64,000 nucleotides of DNA. Origin: Ailanthus altissimus. Taxonomy: Eukaryota; Streptophyta; Magnoliopsida; Sapindales; Simaroubaceae. A model generated the notes under the pieces. That model worked only from the letters and a program-made list of their open reading frames with translations, was not told the DNA's origin and ran no database searches. Position numbers and translations under genes: made by a program. Each line of letters starts with the position of its first letter. Within the stretch, counting starts at the first letter, position 1. Shown here piece by piece: positions 1 to 10,506 of this stretch. Location: NCBI GenBank assembly GCA_946807835.1, contig OX327699.1, positions 20,262,014 to 20,326,013 of the forward strand, read 5' to 3'.

Positions 1-101
1 GATCAAGAAACAAACAAAAACGTATCAAATTACATCTAACATCAATAATGAAAGAAAATGAACAGAAATAGAGAGAGACAAAGAGTGAAAGAGATTAGTA
101 C

Positions 102-229
102 CAGAAATCTTTCTCAAGACATCAATGAGCATACCCACTGTTAAATCAATGACGTCTGTGTGGGTAAGGCAAGTGCTTATGGCAAAAACCAGCTGCACCT
201 CTGGGAGTAGGCGGAGGATTTCGGCCGAG
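102..229 (-). CDS. possible internal exon of an unidentified gene running off the left edge
   Basis: On the minus strand, 128 bases read without a stop as 42 residues. The segment includes LPEVQLVFAISTC and VIDLTVGMLIDVLRK. It lies between an AG acceptor (ending at 230) and a GT donor (at 101-100). The same frame has a TGA just upstream, so the segment can only code if spliced in. The mixed leucine-rich, alpha-helix-like composition is more protein-like than the surrounding AT-rich DNA. The polypyrimidine tract before the acceptor is weak. I do not recognise the family, and no partner exon is visible in the window; downstream exons would lie left of base 1. It may be a stray captured exon or chance. 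Confidence 0.3.
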
Positions 230-1391
230 CTTCAAAAGATTGACGCTTTTTTTCTAATATTTGATCATGTTTCAAATTGTACAGATTTTAATTTTTAAGG
301 TAAAACTATGCCGAGTATTTGATTATTCTTACCTGTATCTAACCCGAAAATGTTGGGTAAAAAATTATCCAACACAATTTTAAATTTTTTCTCATTATTC
401 ACCTAAATACCCGACCCTCGGGTTGCGAACTTGTGGGTTTAAAAACCCACGGGTCATTTTGCCAGTACTACTCATTATATTGTTTGACTGATGCTGATGC
501 AACAATAAATGATAAAGATCGAGGATAACGTTCTTGTCCCAATCCAAGTTATTAGCTATTCAATTACTTAGGAATAGCAGATGATAAGGTAAACTAATAA
601 TAATAATGGGGTAGAGTTTAGTGCACTTGATCCATTATTATTATTATTATTTTAGTGACATGAGACCTATTTAGAGATGCCTAAATTAGCACTCAGTTCC
701 AAACCTCTTCATGAGTAGACTAGTCGAAAATGAATTATCTTAGTTGTACTAAACTCGGCCCGAACATTTGGACCTCCATACCTCGACCCAAAAGACCTAT
801 CTAGTAGGACCCGAGTTAGGACACGTGTCACCATTCAGTGCCAGTGTCAGATGACACGTCATGGGAGCTTGAACATCTGTCACATCATCATGGGTCCTGT
901 CGGTGTAGAAGTCAAGATAACTCAAGTGCCGCCACATCATCAGCGAAACCCATTAAAGGAGCACTTGGACCTAAGAATAAAGTCAAAATGAGAAAATCTC
1001 CAAAGAGCCAATGAATGAACTCCACATTATCAGGCACCAGAACCCTGTCTCCCGTTGACACTACTGACAAAAAAGCAAAGCTGTTTAGTGTTATTGGGCA
1101 ACTCAACACAAGACCCGCTAAGCTCAGCAGTACAAAGTCAGAAGACCTTTCAAAGCTCTCAAGTTTCACTAACTCATGCTGACAACTCCAGAAAGCGATC
1201 AGTCACCAATATTCCTAGTACTCCAAACATCAGGGGAAGTCTAATGACCTTTTTGCCCTTTTGAGCGAATAAAATACCCCTCATGATAGGGACAATTCTC
1301 CAATTATAGTTCACTATGTGTCACCATTGAAGGAAAATCTCCAAACTGGCATCCTCCACGCTCAAGTTTTACTCCAAATTTGAAATGTGGT
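230..1391. other. intergenic, no gene seen; ACGT-core palindrome
   Basis: There are no long open frames with protein-like composition. A perfect 10-bp palindrome GACACGTGTC (G-box type) is at 820-829, with a second ACGT core at 855-860. The stretch from about 740 to 1391 is less AT-rich and runs without a visible break into the LTR-like sequence at 1392, so it may be the upstream half of the same old LTR. Confidence 0.4.
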
Positions 1392-1798
1392 AAAGGATTT
1401 GAAATTTTGAACAACTCTATAGTAAGAAAACTCCCCTCATCCTCACTAGATTTTTCTACATTCTCTTTAGAGAAAATAAACCCTAAGGAATGTTCATCAC
1501 ACAACAGCCACTTGACTTAAGCGTCGAAAAGCTTCACCAGCCACCTCGTCGACGCCAACCACTGACCTTGATTTTCCTATGTTCCCTAGGTCCTCTAAGT
1601 TTGCTTAGCCGGCAGCCCAAATCAACTAGCTCCCACTTGGCGTACAGTCCACTCTCCACTCAACTCTAGGTTTTGCATCACCAAAACAAAGCTCCGACTT
1701 AACCCTTGGCGGTAGAAGGCCCAATAAACTCAAACTTTTCTAACACTTCCTCCACATCGGTTCAGGTCGAGCCCCAAACCGAAAATCAGACCCAAACA

Positions 1799-1844
<46 letters not shown>

Positions 1845-1850
1845 GGCCCA
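1392..1850 (+). mobile_element. LTR-retrotransposon 5' fragment with possible gag start
   Basis: The sequence around 1512-1560 resembles the 3' part of large plant LTRs. It is followed by a stop-free stretch from about 1709 (frame AVEGPINSNF...) that runs into a TAA trinucleotide tract at 1801-1841, coding poly-Asn if translated. No ATG opens this frame (it reads TTG), no downstream pol is visible, and no target duplication was found. Copy 2 is at 21471-21908. Class is uncertain; the gypsy side is my guess. The left breakpoint of the 20-kb duplication falls inside it. Confidence 0.4.
1801..1841. repeat. (TAA)n microsatellite
   Basis: About 13-14 uninterrupted TAA units. The duplicate locus at 21881-21904 has only about 8, so the tract length differs between the two copies. 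Confidence 0.9.
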
Positions 1851-3011
1851 TTAATTACACCAAATGCCTTAGCAACAACTTTTATTTAACTGATAACGGA
1901 AGATTCTACATATAAAAAAAAAATGAATTATACATTGATGTTATTAACATTTCTATTTCTCTATGCTCTTCTCTCTCAAAAGACAAAGAGTAAGGAGAGA
2001 ACATTTTTATGGTCCTTGGTTACAAGTTTCGAATTTCAAGCTACAACCTTTTTAATTTGGTCTATGAATTGTTTTGTAAAGCATCTTGAGTTTTCACCTG
2101 TCTGTCTCCCCAGCTTATTTATCGATCTTTATTCTTTGTATCACATAATTGCTTGCACATTTGCTTTTAGTCTACCAATTAATGATATCTCTTTAACCTA
2201 TTATATATGCCGAAAAGTTATTGACCTTTATAACAGTAATATAAATTGACAATAATGCTATGTTTATATAGTTTATATCTTAATTAATGTGGTATGCGAT
2301 ATATTCTAATTTTATAAATTTAACATTACTCTAAAATTGAACAAGAATGATATTATTTGAGCCACTTGACAACCCCCACTTTTCATTATCATTTATTAAA
2401 AAACTTAAAATAAATTTATTTTTTTAATACATTCTATTTAATTCCCAATTTGCTATTATTAATTATCACTTAGAATATATTTTTTTTAATACACTTCATT
2501 GTTTACAAAATATGACCAAATGAATTTTTTAAAAATATATTTTTATTTTTTTTAAATTTATTTATTTCATCTCTTAAACAAGACTTTATAGATTTTAATA
2601 TATTTTAAAAAAAATTATAAGTTTAATGAGTATAATAAATTCAATAGCATTACATATACAAATTAGCCTTATAAAATCTTTCATGCTATCTAACGTAACA
2701 TAACACAATTGAAAAGATAAATATAAAAAGTTAAAATAATAAATTAAACAGATAATGTGATAATTTAATCAATTTTACTACGACTTGTTAAATAGTAAAA
2801 TAAATTCGTATGAATTAATTTGTATATGTAGTATAATTTTAATAAATTATATATAGAAGTGTACTCAGTTTTTTTTTTCATCTTTATTTATTATATACAA
2901 AAATAAATTTCAAATAAAAATAATAAATGAGAGTGATGAGCTCCTTGGACAAATAATTTAGTGAATATATAATAGCTATTATAATTAGAATTGTGGTACA
3001 TGTTCATCAAA
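1850..3011. other. AT-rich intergenic between LTR fragment and tRNA
   Basis: Very AT-rich. A 108-codon open frame at 1923-2249 is also open in the other copy (22000-22314), but it shows no recognisable family or codon character and I do not call it a gene. Nothing else is identified. Confidence 0.6.
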
Positions 3012-3051
3012 GTTGAGATGGCGAAGTTAGTCTAAGGCGCCAGATTAAGGT

Positions 3052-3084
<33 letters not shown>

Positions 3085-3092
3085 TCTCAACA
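3012..3092 (+). pseudogene. tRNA-Leu(AAG), copy 1, D-arm mutated, probable pseudo-tRNA
   Basis: An 81-base tRNA-Leu with a paired acceptor stem (GTTGAGA/TCTCAAC), anticodon AAG at 3047-3049, a long variable arm, an intact T-loop motif GGTTCAAATCC, and a T5 pol III stop at 3096-3100. It differs from the copy at 23071 at exactly three sites, all in the D arm: 3023 (C to G), 3024 (G to A) and 3029 (G to A). The first breaks a D-stem pair, and the last removes the first G of the near-invariant GG in the D loop (box A). Flanking DNA differs by only about 1%. It is likely poorly transcribed or unstable. Confidence 0.75.
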
Positions 3093-3713
3093 TCGTTTTT
3101 CTGCTTTTCAGTTAATTCATCTAATATTTTTTCTGGGGTAGCAGAATTTTACAAATTCAGATTATGGATCATTTCCCATTAAGAGTTCTAGCCAAATAAG
3201 AAGAAATGGACAAGCACCGCACTGCGCCACATTCTGATTTGAACCAATTTATTGAGCATCGAAAGGACTTGACCTTGTATTCATAACAGAGTTTTTAAAG
3301 TGTACTTATGCATTTTTAGTGATAAAAAAATGATAGAAAAAGAGGTAATTGACTATTTAAACAAAACAAAACTAAAGACTTAACGAGTAAATCAAAATAA
3401 AAATAAGAAGAAAAACAATATTTTTTAAAAATGTATAACAATAAAAAATGCATGTAATAGAGTATATATTTACTCTTTTTTTTAGTGATATCCATCTTGC
3501 TTCTATATATACTGCTCCAGTAGAATATTCAAACTATTCTATTATTTTTTCAATTCTTTTTCTCAAGTCTTTATGGTCTCTTTTACACTCTTCTACATAA
3601 GAATAGAGCGTCATTTTTGCAACTTATTCATAGTTATAGATCTTGTTAGTATATGAATGTCTCTCTGATGAACAAATATATGTTGAAAGAATTTCAAATT
3701 TAAGAAAAGTTTA
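3093..3713. other. intergenic after tRNA; no gene
   Basis: Holds the pol III terminator and then AT-rich DNA. A ~118-bp segment here (about 3105-3222) occurs once in this copy but twice in tandem in copy 2 (23163-23398). No coding potential is seen. Confidence 0.6.
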
Positions 3714-4145
3714 GATATCTCAAAACTTATAGCTGCCCTTTTGTTCAATTTTTTTTAAAGAAAAAAAATATTTTAAATGAGATAATTTATGATGTGTTAT
3801 TTATTAAGTTAATGTTAAAAGAGGAAACAAATTAAGTAATTTGTTAAAGAAAAAATAAATTATTTGATTTATGAAAAGAGCAAACAAATTATTTGATTTG
3901 TTAAAATAGTAAACAAATCAAATAAATTTTTTTCTTAATTAATTTTTAGGTTAAATATTCTCAACTACTTTTTATATGTAATTACCTAATTTAGCTTTTT
4001 CTTTTCTTTTTCAACATAAAAATATTTTTATAAATGTAAAGCCTACTATTTGTATTTTGATGTATAACAATATACAATTCTTGTCCAAATTTTTTCTTCT
4101 TATTCTCTTAATTTTTTTTTGGTATCAAAGCTCTAGATTTCTTAC

Positions 4146-5243
4146 ATGTCTTCTGCTGATCTTGAAAAGGAGAAGGAGGAATTTATTAAGATGATGACAG
4201 AGAAAGTTGGTGATGGTATGAATGCCTTCACCATACATCACTCGCATAATTCAGGTCTCGTTTTGGTTATAAAAATACATGAAGGAGAAAACTAAGGACA
4301 ATAGCTGCGCGATGCGTATAGCTCTTAGTGCCAAGAATAAAATTGGATTAATCAACCGGACGATACAAGCATTACCTTAATTCGACACTAAATTTTTGGT
4401 GTGGCAATGGTGTAATGATATGGTATTATCTTGAATTTTGAATTCAATTCATTCTAATATTACAGGAAGTGTTATTTATGCAGAAACTGCTAATGAAGTC
4501 TGGGACGACTTAAAGGATAGGTTCTTTCAAGGAAATGACTCTTGAATCTATAAATTCAACAAGAAATTGTTGAATAACGACAAAGGTCTCAGTCTGTTTT
4601 AGCTTATTACACCAAGATAAAGTCACTTTGGGATAAGTTACATTTTTATCATGATCTAATTTCTTGTACTTGTGGAGGTCTAAAAGGCTTTGCCAAACGA
4701 GAAGAGAATGAAGGGGTCATGCAGTTCTTGCTAAGAATAAATGAATTTTATACTAGTGTGTGAGGTTCAATTCTCATGATGAGTCATCTGCCATATACAC
4801 ACACAAAGTTTATGTCTTGATACTCCAACAAGAGAGACAAATCGAAGTAGCCATTAAAAGAGAGGAGCCAGTCATACTGTGATGCAGGTTTCAAACTCTT
4901 CAAAAACCAAGAAGTGAATTTCCAAGAAAAGAATTGTACTCATTATAGAAAAAATAACCACATCATTGATCATTACTACTTTCTTTATAGTTTTCTGCCT
5001 GGATACAAACTATATGGTAAGGAAGTGAAGTCAAGAGAAAAAAAGTCTAATATTAATAAGTTGATAGCTAAAGTAGAATCTAAGGGACAAAGTTTTATCA
5101 ATACCACTTTTACTCTCGAAGAGTACAATCAACTTAAAATTCTACTTCAAAAGGATAATAGTAATACTTTTCTTTTTGTGAACACTATAGGTATTCACTC
5201 ACCTTTTTGTTGTAAGATTAATTTTTCATTACATATTGAATGA
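4146..5243 (+). pseudogene. copia gag and zinc-knuckle remnant
   Basis: ATG at 4146, 26 bases after the primer-binding site, opens a copia gag-type N-terminus (SSADLEKEKEEF, then the HHS..SGLVLV motif typical of plant copia gag). Stops and frame changes follow within 200 bases. A 109-codon frame at 4914-5243 holds a decayed CCHC knuckle: CTHYRKNNHIIDHY has the first Cys and the His but has lost the second and third Cys. This matches the usual CxHC...GHxxDxCxxLHGxPPGY arrangement in spacing only. Not functional. Confidence 0.75.
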
Positions 5244-6129
5244 ATTATTGATAGTAGGCCTATCGACCGTGTTTCTAATATTCAACCAACATTACATAAA
5301 ATAACTCATTCCTACAATTTTGTTTAGTTATCAAATGGAGGCTAAACTAAAATTAATTGTGTTGGGTTAACGAAGTTTTCAGATAATATCACTTTAAATG
5401 ATGTTTTCAATGCACCAAAATTTAAAGTTAATAAGTTATCAGTTGATAAACTTACTCGAATATTGGGTTGTATTATAACATTTTATCCTGATTTTTGTGT
5501 GGTACAGGACATGGCTACAAAAAAAACGATTAACTAGAAAAAATAGCTTAATGGTTTGTACTATTTCGAAGCCAGCCAAACACCACTCATCATACACCAT
5601 ATCCAATGCAGTCCTCATATTTGACATCAACGATTAATCCACCCCTCTATTACACATTTTCAGACACTCTTAAAAACTAACCCTGAAATATCTTTTGAAT
5701 TTGCATTATTTTGTGATGTTTGTCCATTAGCTAAACAAACTTATATATCTTTTTCCAATAGTTTTATATGTACTAGTACATCTTTTGCTTTAATCCATTG
5801 TGAGATTTAAAGACCTTATAAAATTACTTCTTATATAAGAGTTCTTATTTCTTATCCATTGTTGATGATTATTCTCGTTTACCTGAATACATTTGAAAAG
5901 CTTTAAATTTGAAACTCAATCACTAATAAAGTCTTTTTTTTTCATGGGTCCAGAACTCAATTCCATTGTGGGATAAAAGATCTACGTTCTGACAACATAA
6001 AAGAGTTTTGATCTTTACAAGCCTTCTTTGTAGATAATGGTACATCTTTCTAACATACTTGCCCACACACACTCCAATAAAATGGAGTTGTAGAGCATAA
6101 GCATAAACATCTCTTAAATGTGAGTTGTT

Positions 6130-6508
6130 TACTTCATTTTCAAGCTAACCTACTTTTGCAGTTTTGGGGGGAGAGCCTACAAATAACCTATTATCTAATC
6201 AACCACCTTCCAAAACCCGTTTTATTCGGCCAGACATCATACCACCAGTTTTACAATAAACCTTCGGTATAGTTAAATGTAAGTCATTCACTTTATTTTC
6301 AAACTAACCTACCTTTGCAGATTTGGGAGAAGAACCTACAAATAGCTTACTACCTAATCAACTACCTTTTAAATTTTGTTCTATCCGGCCTAACACCATA
6401 CCATCGATTTTATAATAAACCTCCAGTATACTCTTATCTCCACACCTTCGGGTGTTTATGTTACGTCACCAACCTTAAACCAAATCATAAATTTGTCACT
6501 TGAGCCCA
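6130..6508 (+). pseudogene. copia integrase remnant with internal tandem duplication
   Basis: Two adjacent, similar segments (about 6143-6270 and 6300-6430) both encode the integrase region ending in a TPYxxFYNKP-type motif. Only the second continues into SYLHTFGCLCYV, the hallmark just after the copia integrase core. The segment duplicated within the element before the 20-kb duplication, since copy 2 (26276-26651) shows the same structure. The frame closes at 6504. Confidence 0.75.
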
Positions 6509-6541
6509 AAAAAAACATATTCTTAGTTATCTACTTTGACA

Positions 6542-6882
6542 AAATCTAGCAAAAACTGCCATTTGGGTCGTCGGCCATAACAACCCAGTACTTATGCGTG
6601 GTGATCAGGCGTGTGAGCGTGGCACATGGAGCACATGACTTGCGCACAACATGCACGCCATGTGATATAGCACTACACGCAACGTCGCACTATGCTCCCT
6701 GCATAGCACATGCCGCTTGGCACACATGCGTGCCATGCAACATGCTACTACAATGATGCCATGTGGCATGTTTAATTTTTTAATTAATAATTAAATATTG
6801 AATTAATTAGTAATTTTATAAATTAATTAATAATTTTGTGTGGCACAATAATTAAACATTGTGCCCGACGTGCATGTACATA
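6542..6882. repeat. ~320-bp direct repeat, left member, inside copia element
   Basis: Starts AAATCTAGCAAAAACT and ends near ATTGTGCCCGACGTGCATG. It is much richer in CpG/TpG and in CACATG/GCATGG words than its surroundings. It is repeated directly at 7559-7864 around a ~680-bp AT-rich core, and together these replace the missing reverse-transcriptase region. It could be the ends of a small nested element; no primer site or coding was seen. Copy-2 counterparts are at 26688-27029 and 27707-28040. Confidence 0.7.
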
Positions 6883-7558
6883 TAAAGACAAAACTATCAA
6901 ACTCTTTCTTCAAAAAAAAATAATAATAAAACGAAACAAAACTACCAAACTCATTTGAACTAACTATCTTGGTTTGTTGTGTCTTATCTTCTCTTTTTTA
7001 ACTTGGCGAGTTCGAGTACTTTTAACAATCAAAATTAAAAACAATGTGATATGCAATCGTTTTTAAATTGTACGATAGTAATTTTATTTATTTATAACTA
7101 AATTTCAATCGTTATCTATACGAATTTATGTAAAATTCAGATTAAAAAATTTGTATAATCTTTCAATTTAGGAAAAAAATTTAAAATGGCCCCTATTTTA
7201 ATAGATTGTTCTTTTTTAGCCCATCATTATATTTTTAATCTTTTATAGCCAAAATAACTAAATTTAGACACTTTTGCCTTCCCTCTCCCACCATTTTCGA
7301 ATTTCTCCTTTCTCACCTAAGAACACATTTCAATCTTTCAAACAAAAATACCAAAACATTGTATAGCACATTGTTACTGAAAAATAGCAAATACTTGGTA
7401 AGCTCATGAATTTTTCTGATTAATAATGATTTATATTGTGATAGTACAAAATAAGTATATATTATGAAAAATGGGTAGATTTTATGAAAAATTGGTATAT
7501 TTTATAAAAATGGATAGATATTATAAAAACAAAGGTGAAAATATAGTCTGAAAGACCG

Positions 7559-7864
7559 AAATCTAGCAAAAACTACCATTTGAGCCGTCAGCCATAGTAG
7601 CCCAGTACTTATGCACGGTGCACAGACGTGTGAGCGTGGCACATGGATCACATGCCTTGCGCACAACATGCACACCATACGACATAGCACTACGTGCGAC
7701 GTCACACTATGCTCCATGCATAGCACACGCCACTTGGCACGCATCAGCGCTATGCAACACGCTACTGTAATGGTGCCATATGGCATGTTCAATTTTTTAT
7801 TTTTCAATTAATAATTTTGTGTGGCACGATAATTAAATATTGTGCCCGGGGTGCATGTGTATAT
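7559..7864. repeat. ~320-bp direct repeat, right member
   Basis: Partner of 6542-6882. This member lacks a ~30-bp AATTAATTAATA-type stretch before TTTTGTGTGGCAC that is present at 27957-27990 in copy 2, so that deletion occurred after the 20-kb duplication. Confidence 0.7.
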
Positions 7865-7903
7865 GCATGTGTTAGATGTCTAAATACATGACGATCAATT
7901 ATT

Positions 7904-8270
7904 GGTTATTGTGTTTTTCTTGACAATTTACTTATTTTGTGGAAAAGCAAGAAACAAGTCACAGTATCACGGTCCTCAGTAGATTCTGAATATAAGTTCA
8001 TGGCATTAAATACTTGCAAATTAACTTAGTTACGGTACTTATTAAAAGATTTGCAAGTATCTCACTCAGAGCCAACTCAACTCTTTTGTGACAATTAAGT
8101 GGCAATTTATATTTCAGCCAATACTGTCTTTTATGAAAGAACAAAACATATTAAAATAAATTCACATACAATCCTTGAGCGAATATAAAAAGAAAAACTT
8201 AAGACTTTTTTTGTAGAAAGTAAAAAATAAATTGTCAACATTTTTACTAAGTCATTGAGTTAAGATGTTT
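7904..8270 (+). pseudogene. copia RNase H remnant
   Basis: Reads GYCVFL, then VTVSRSSVDSEYKFMA, LFCDN, NTVFYERTKHIKI and FTKSLS, the ordered motifs of the copia RNase H domain. The acidic residues of DSEY and CDN remain. At least three in-frame stops interrupt it. It ends just before the 3' LTR, as expected. Copy 2 (28075-28298) is cut short by a 265-bp deletion. Confidence 0.85.
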
Positions 8271-8717
8271 TCTTCTTTTTGTTTGATAAGTTGAGAGTTC
8301 TTAATATTCATTCTACAACTTGAGGGGAATGCTAAAAGAAGAAAAAAAATCAAGTAATTTGTTAAAGAGGAAATAAATTATTTGATTTGTTAAAAGAGTA
8401 AACAAATCAAATAATTTTCTCTTTAATCAATTTTTAAATAAAATATTCTCAAATAATTTTTATGTTTATTTTTTTTTATATATGTAATTATCTGGTTTAT
8501 CTTTTTCTTCATTCTTCAACATAAAAATAGTCCTATAAATATAAAACTTACACTTGATATTTTAATGTATAATAATATACAATTCTCATCTAAATTTTTT
8601 TTTTCTCATTCTCTCAATTTTTTCAGTTAATTCATAATTTTTTGAAAATTATTTTATAATTCACACAATAAATAACACTTTATTTAAAATACTTTTTTTA
8701 AATAATTTTGAGATATC

Positions 8718-9517
8718 ATGTTTTAGATAGATAGATCGGAAGTAATACGTTAAAGCAGATGTCATCATTTATTATGTCAGCAGATGCACTTGCGTTTCCA
8801 CCTAAAACAGAATTTATTCCTCCTTATCGTTCTCGTACTAAATTTTTGAACCACTTTACAGATGCTATCTGTTATCATGACCGGATTTTTCAAATAAGAT
8901 TCTTTCTGTTGGCAACCTTTGATCGATTTCGATGTTAAATTTTGAATTACACCGCTTAGGCATCGTGTATAGTGTAGCATATATTAATAACTAGTTTTGA
9001 TACATACATATTACATATAAACCAATTCCCCTTCTCAATATGATTGGGATTGAGACTCGAATTTTGATTTTTTGTACCGCCTGCAATATGTTTATATATA
9101 TATATATATATATATATAATACGAAAGAGACAGAAGATTTATATATGAACAACAAATAATAATACGCAGAGACAGAAATCAAAGGAATTACTCTCTGTAG
9201 GTATTTTTATTTATGAGTAGATAGATAGAACCCGTAATCATGTGTACATGATTTCCATAATTTATTGTTGTGGTGCATATATTAATACCCAATCATAGAA
9301 GTCGTATATATGTCCTGAAAGATAATGTGAATATCAACAAAAGTAGCTGCGCAATGTAATCAAAATGGACCCTATGTCCTAGATTTTGCAGAATCATTCA
9401 ATTCAATAGGAAGTGGACATACATATCAACATGCCGTCCAAGGGTAGAACATTTTATCATTTCATGCGTAATACGCAAGCGGTAGAATAATTTAAGTACA
9501 CGATGGAAGAGCGTCAA
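8718..9517. other. upstream region of EF-hand gene A
   Basis: No gene seen. A (TA)n tract is at 9093-9118 (about 13 units), while copy 2 (about 29010-29030) has only a short interrupted remnant. The last ~550 bp are closely conserved with copy 2 and probably include the promoter of the gene at 9610. Confidence 0.5.
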
Positions 9518-9523
9518 TATAAA
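9518..9523 (+). promoter_or_regulatory. TATA box of EF-hand gene A
   Basis: TATAAA, 92 bp before the ATG and identical in copy 2 (29420-29425). It fits a 5' leader of about 60 bases. Confidence 0.6.
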
Positions 9524-9609
9524 CCCATGTTTCCATAACTACGAAACTCACAGCTGCTGCACACAAGTTCAATTGTCTTGAATAATCGGTATTTCCCAAC
9601 ACCCTCAGC

Positions 9610-9885
9610 ATGCCTCGGTTTTTCTGGTCCTCGCAGAATGCAGTGGTGACACTAACGGAAGAGCAATTAACTCAACTTTTCAACAAGCATGATATGAATA
9701 ACGATGGTCTTCTCTGTAAGGAAGAGCTAAGGCTAGCCTTCAAAAATCTCGGCGCCTATTTCCCACGTTACCGTGCCAAGGGCGGACTCCGTTGCGCCGA
9801 TGCCAACAAAGATGGATTTGTGGACAAGGACGAATTGGAGGATCTTGTAAAATATGCTCATAGACTTGGCTACAGCGTTAAGTAG
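9610..9885 (+). CDS. small two-EF-hand calcium-binding protein (copy A)
   Basis: Intronless, 91 residues. Two canonical EF-hand loops: residues 28-39 (DMNNDGLLCKEE) and 64-75 (DANKDGFVDKDE). Both have Asp, Asn and Asp at positions 1, 3 and 5, Gly at 6 and Glu at 12, so both should bind calcium. The helices around them pair the hands into one lobe, half of a calmodulin. The N-terminus (MPRFFWSS) shows no clear signal peptide or membrane segment. It probably acts as a small cytosolic calcium sensor or buffer; the target is unknown. The start is set by the only ATG after the TATA box at 9518, and the frame ends in TAG. The gene lies in the 20-kb duplication (copy B at 29512, three residues different) and is paralogous to the gene at 18617. 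Confidence 0.85.
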   Translation: MPRFFWSSQNAVVTLTEEQLTQLFNKHDMNNDGLLCKEELRLAFKNLGAYFPRYRAKGGLRCADANKDGFVDKDELEDLVKYAHRLGYSVK

Positions 9886-9915
9886 TAGAATTTTGAATTT
9901 ATGATAAATTTGTAT

Positions 9916-9980
9916 GTTTTTATGTGCTAATATTTTTGTGTGTTTTTATGTGCTAATATTTTTGTGTGTTTTTATGATAT
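9916..9980. repeat. 26-bp tandem repeat in 3' UTR of EF-hand gene A
   Basis: GTTTTTATGTGCTAATATTT plus TTGTGT, about 2.5 copies at 26-bp spacing, just downstream of the stop. The same repeat is at 29818-29880. Confidence 0.85.
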
Positions 9981-9985
9981 ATTTT

Positions 9986-10506
9986 ACATTATGAAGGTCT
10001 ATCCTCTCTGGATATATGTGATCCTCATTGTCCATCTTCATCAAATTCATGGAGTCCTATACGAAGCTTTTGTAGAGAAGCGCTTCCATGAATTCCTTTG
10101 TTCTTATCCTATGTTATGATCAAGTTGTACTGTTATACCTAAAAATCCTAATTTTATGGTATCGTTGTTTGCTGGAGTTTTTTACATAACTACTCAAATG
10201 TAATATATATGAAGCTTACACTTATTTGGACATTATATATATATGCGGAGTTCTTTTAACTTAAAATTTTTAACAAATTTTCATTTAGATATTGTACAGA
10301 ACTTGCAGATAATTGCAGCGCCATATCCTTCCCTTCAAGAGCTTGCTCTTTATGTGTACATGGAAACCTAGGATATTGGTAAATTCATTTAAAAAACTTT
10401 AGAGTCCCTGTTTAGATCGATTATTCAACAATAAACAAGTCATTTTTCTTCCGGTTTTTAACTTTCAAATTATTAATCTTTGCTTCTGTCATTAAAAAAA
10501 ATTGAA
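9986..10506. other. 3' flank of EF-hand gene A
   Basis: Noncoding and nearly identical to copy 2. No gene recognised. Its right end abuts the LTR of the minus-strand copia element. Confidence 0.5.

Larger units (their letters stand above)
3813..8625 (+). mobile_element. degenerate Ty1/copia retrotransposon, copy 1, with TSD GTTAA
   Basis: The 5' LTR is 3813-4119 and the 3' LTR is 8330-8625 (TG...CA). Both begin TG(T/C)TAAAAGA and share AAACAAATCAAAT and a T-rich end. A primer-binding site TGGTATCAAAGC starts at 4120 (initiator Met-tRNA type), and a purine tract TTGAGGGGA precedes the 3' LTR. A perfect 5-bp target duplication GTTAA lies at 3808-3812 and 8626-8630. Inside, in order, are gag, zinc-knuckle, integrase and RNase H remnants, all broken by stops. 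Reverse transcriptase is missing; unrelated repeat sequence stands in its place (6542-7864). Confidence 0.88.
3714..8717. mobile_element. fold-back (MITE-like) element split by a copia insertion
   Basis: With the copia element and one target copy removed, the flanks form a ~190-bp imperfect inverted repeat. GATATCTCAAAA (3714-3725) pairs with TTTTGAGATATC (8706-8717). TATTTTAAAT pairs with ATTTAAAATA. GTGTTATTTATT pairs with AATAAATAACAC. The copia element landed almost at the centre of symmetry. The superfamily and target duplication of the fold-back itself are not clear. The same arrangement is at 23888-28635. Confidence 0.65.

Noticed and set aside
1923..2249. 108-codon open frame kept open in both block copies
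   Set aside because: AT-driven composition, no family pattern, no splice or promoter support. Being open in both copies is expected at low divergence.
7502..7811. Overlapping open frames on both strands with many Cys/His
   Set aside because: They come from the CACATG/GCAC-rich 320-bp repeat. Both strands and several frames stay open, which is compositional rather than coding.
6542..7864. Direct repeats read as LTRs of a complete nested LTR element
   Set aside because: No primer-binding site after the left repeat, no purine tract before the right one and no target duplication; kept only as an unclassified repeat pair.
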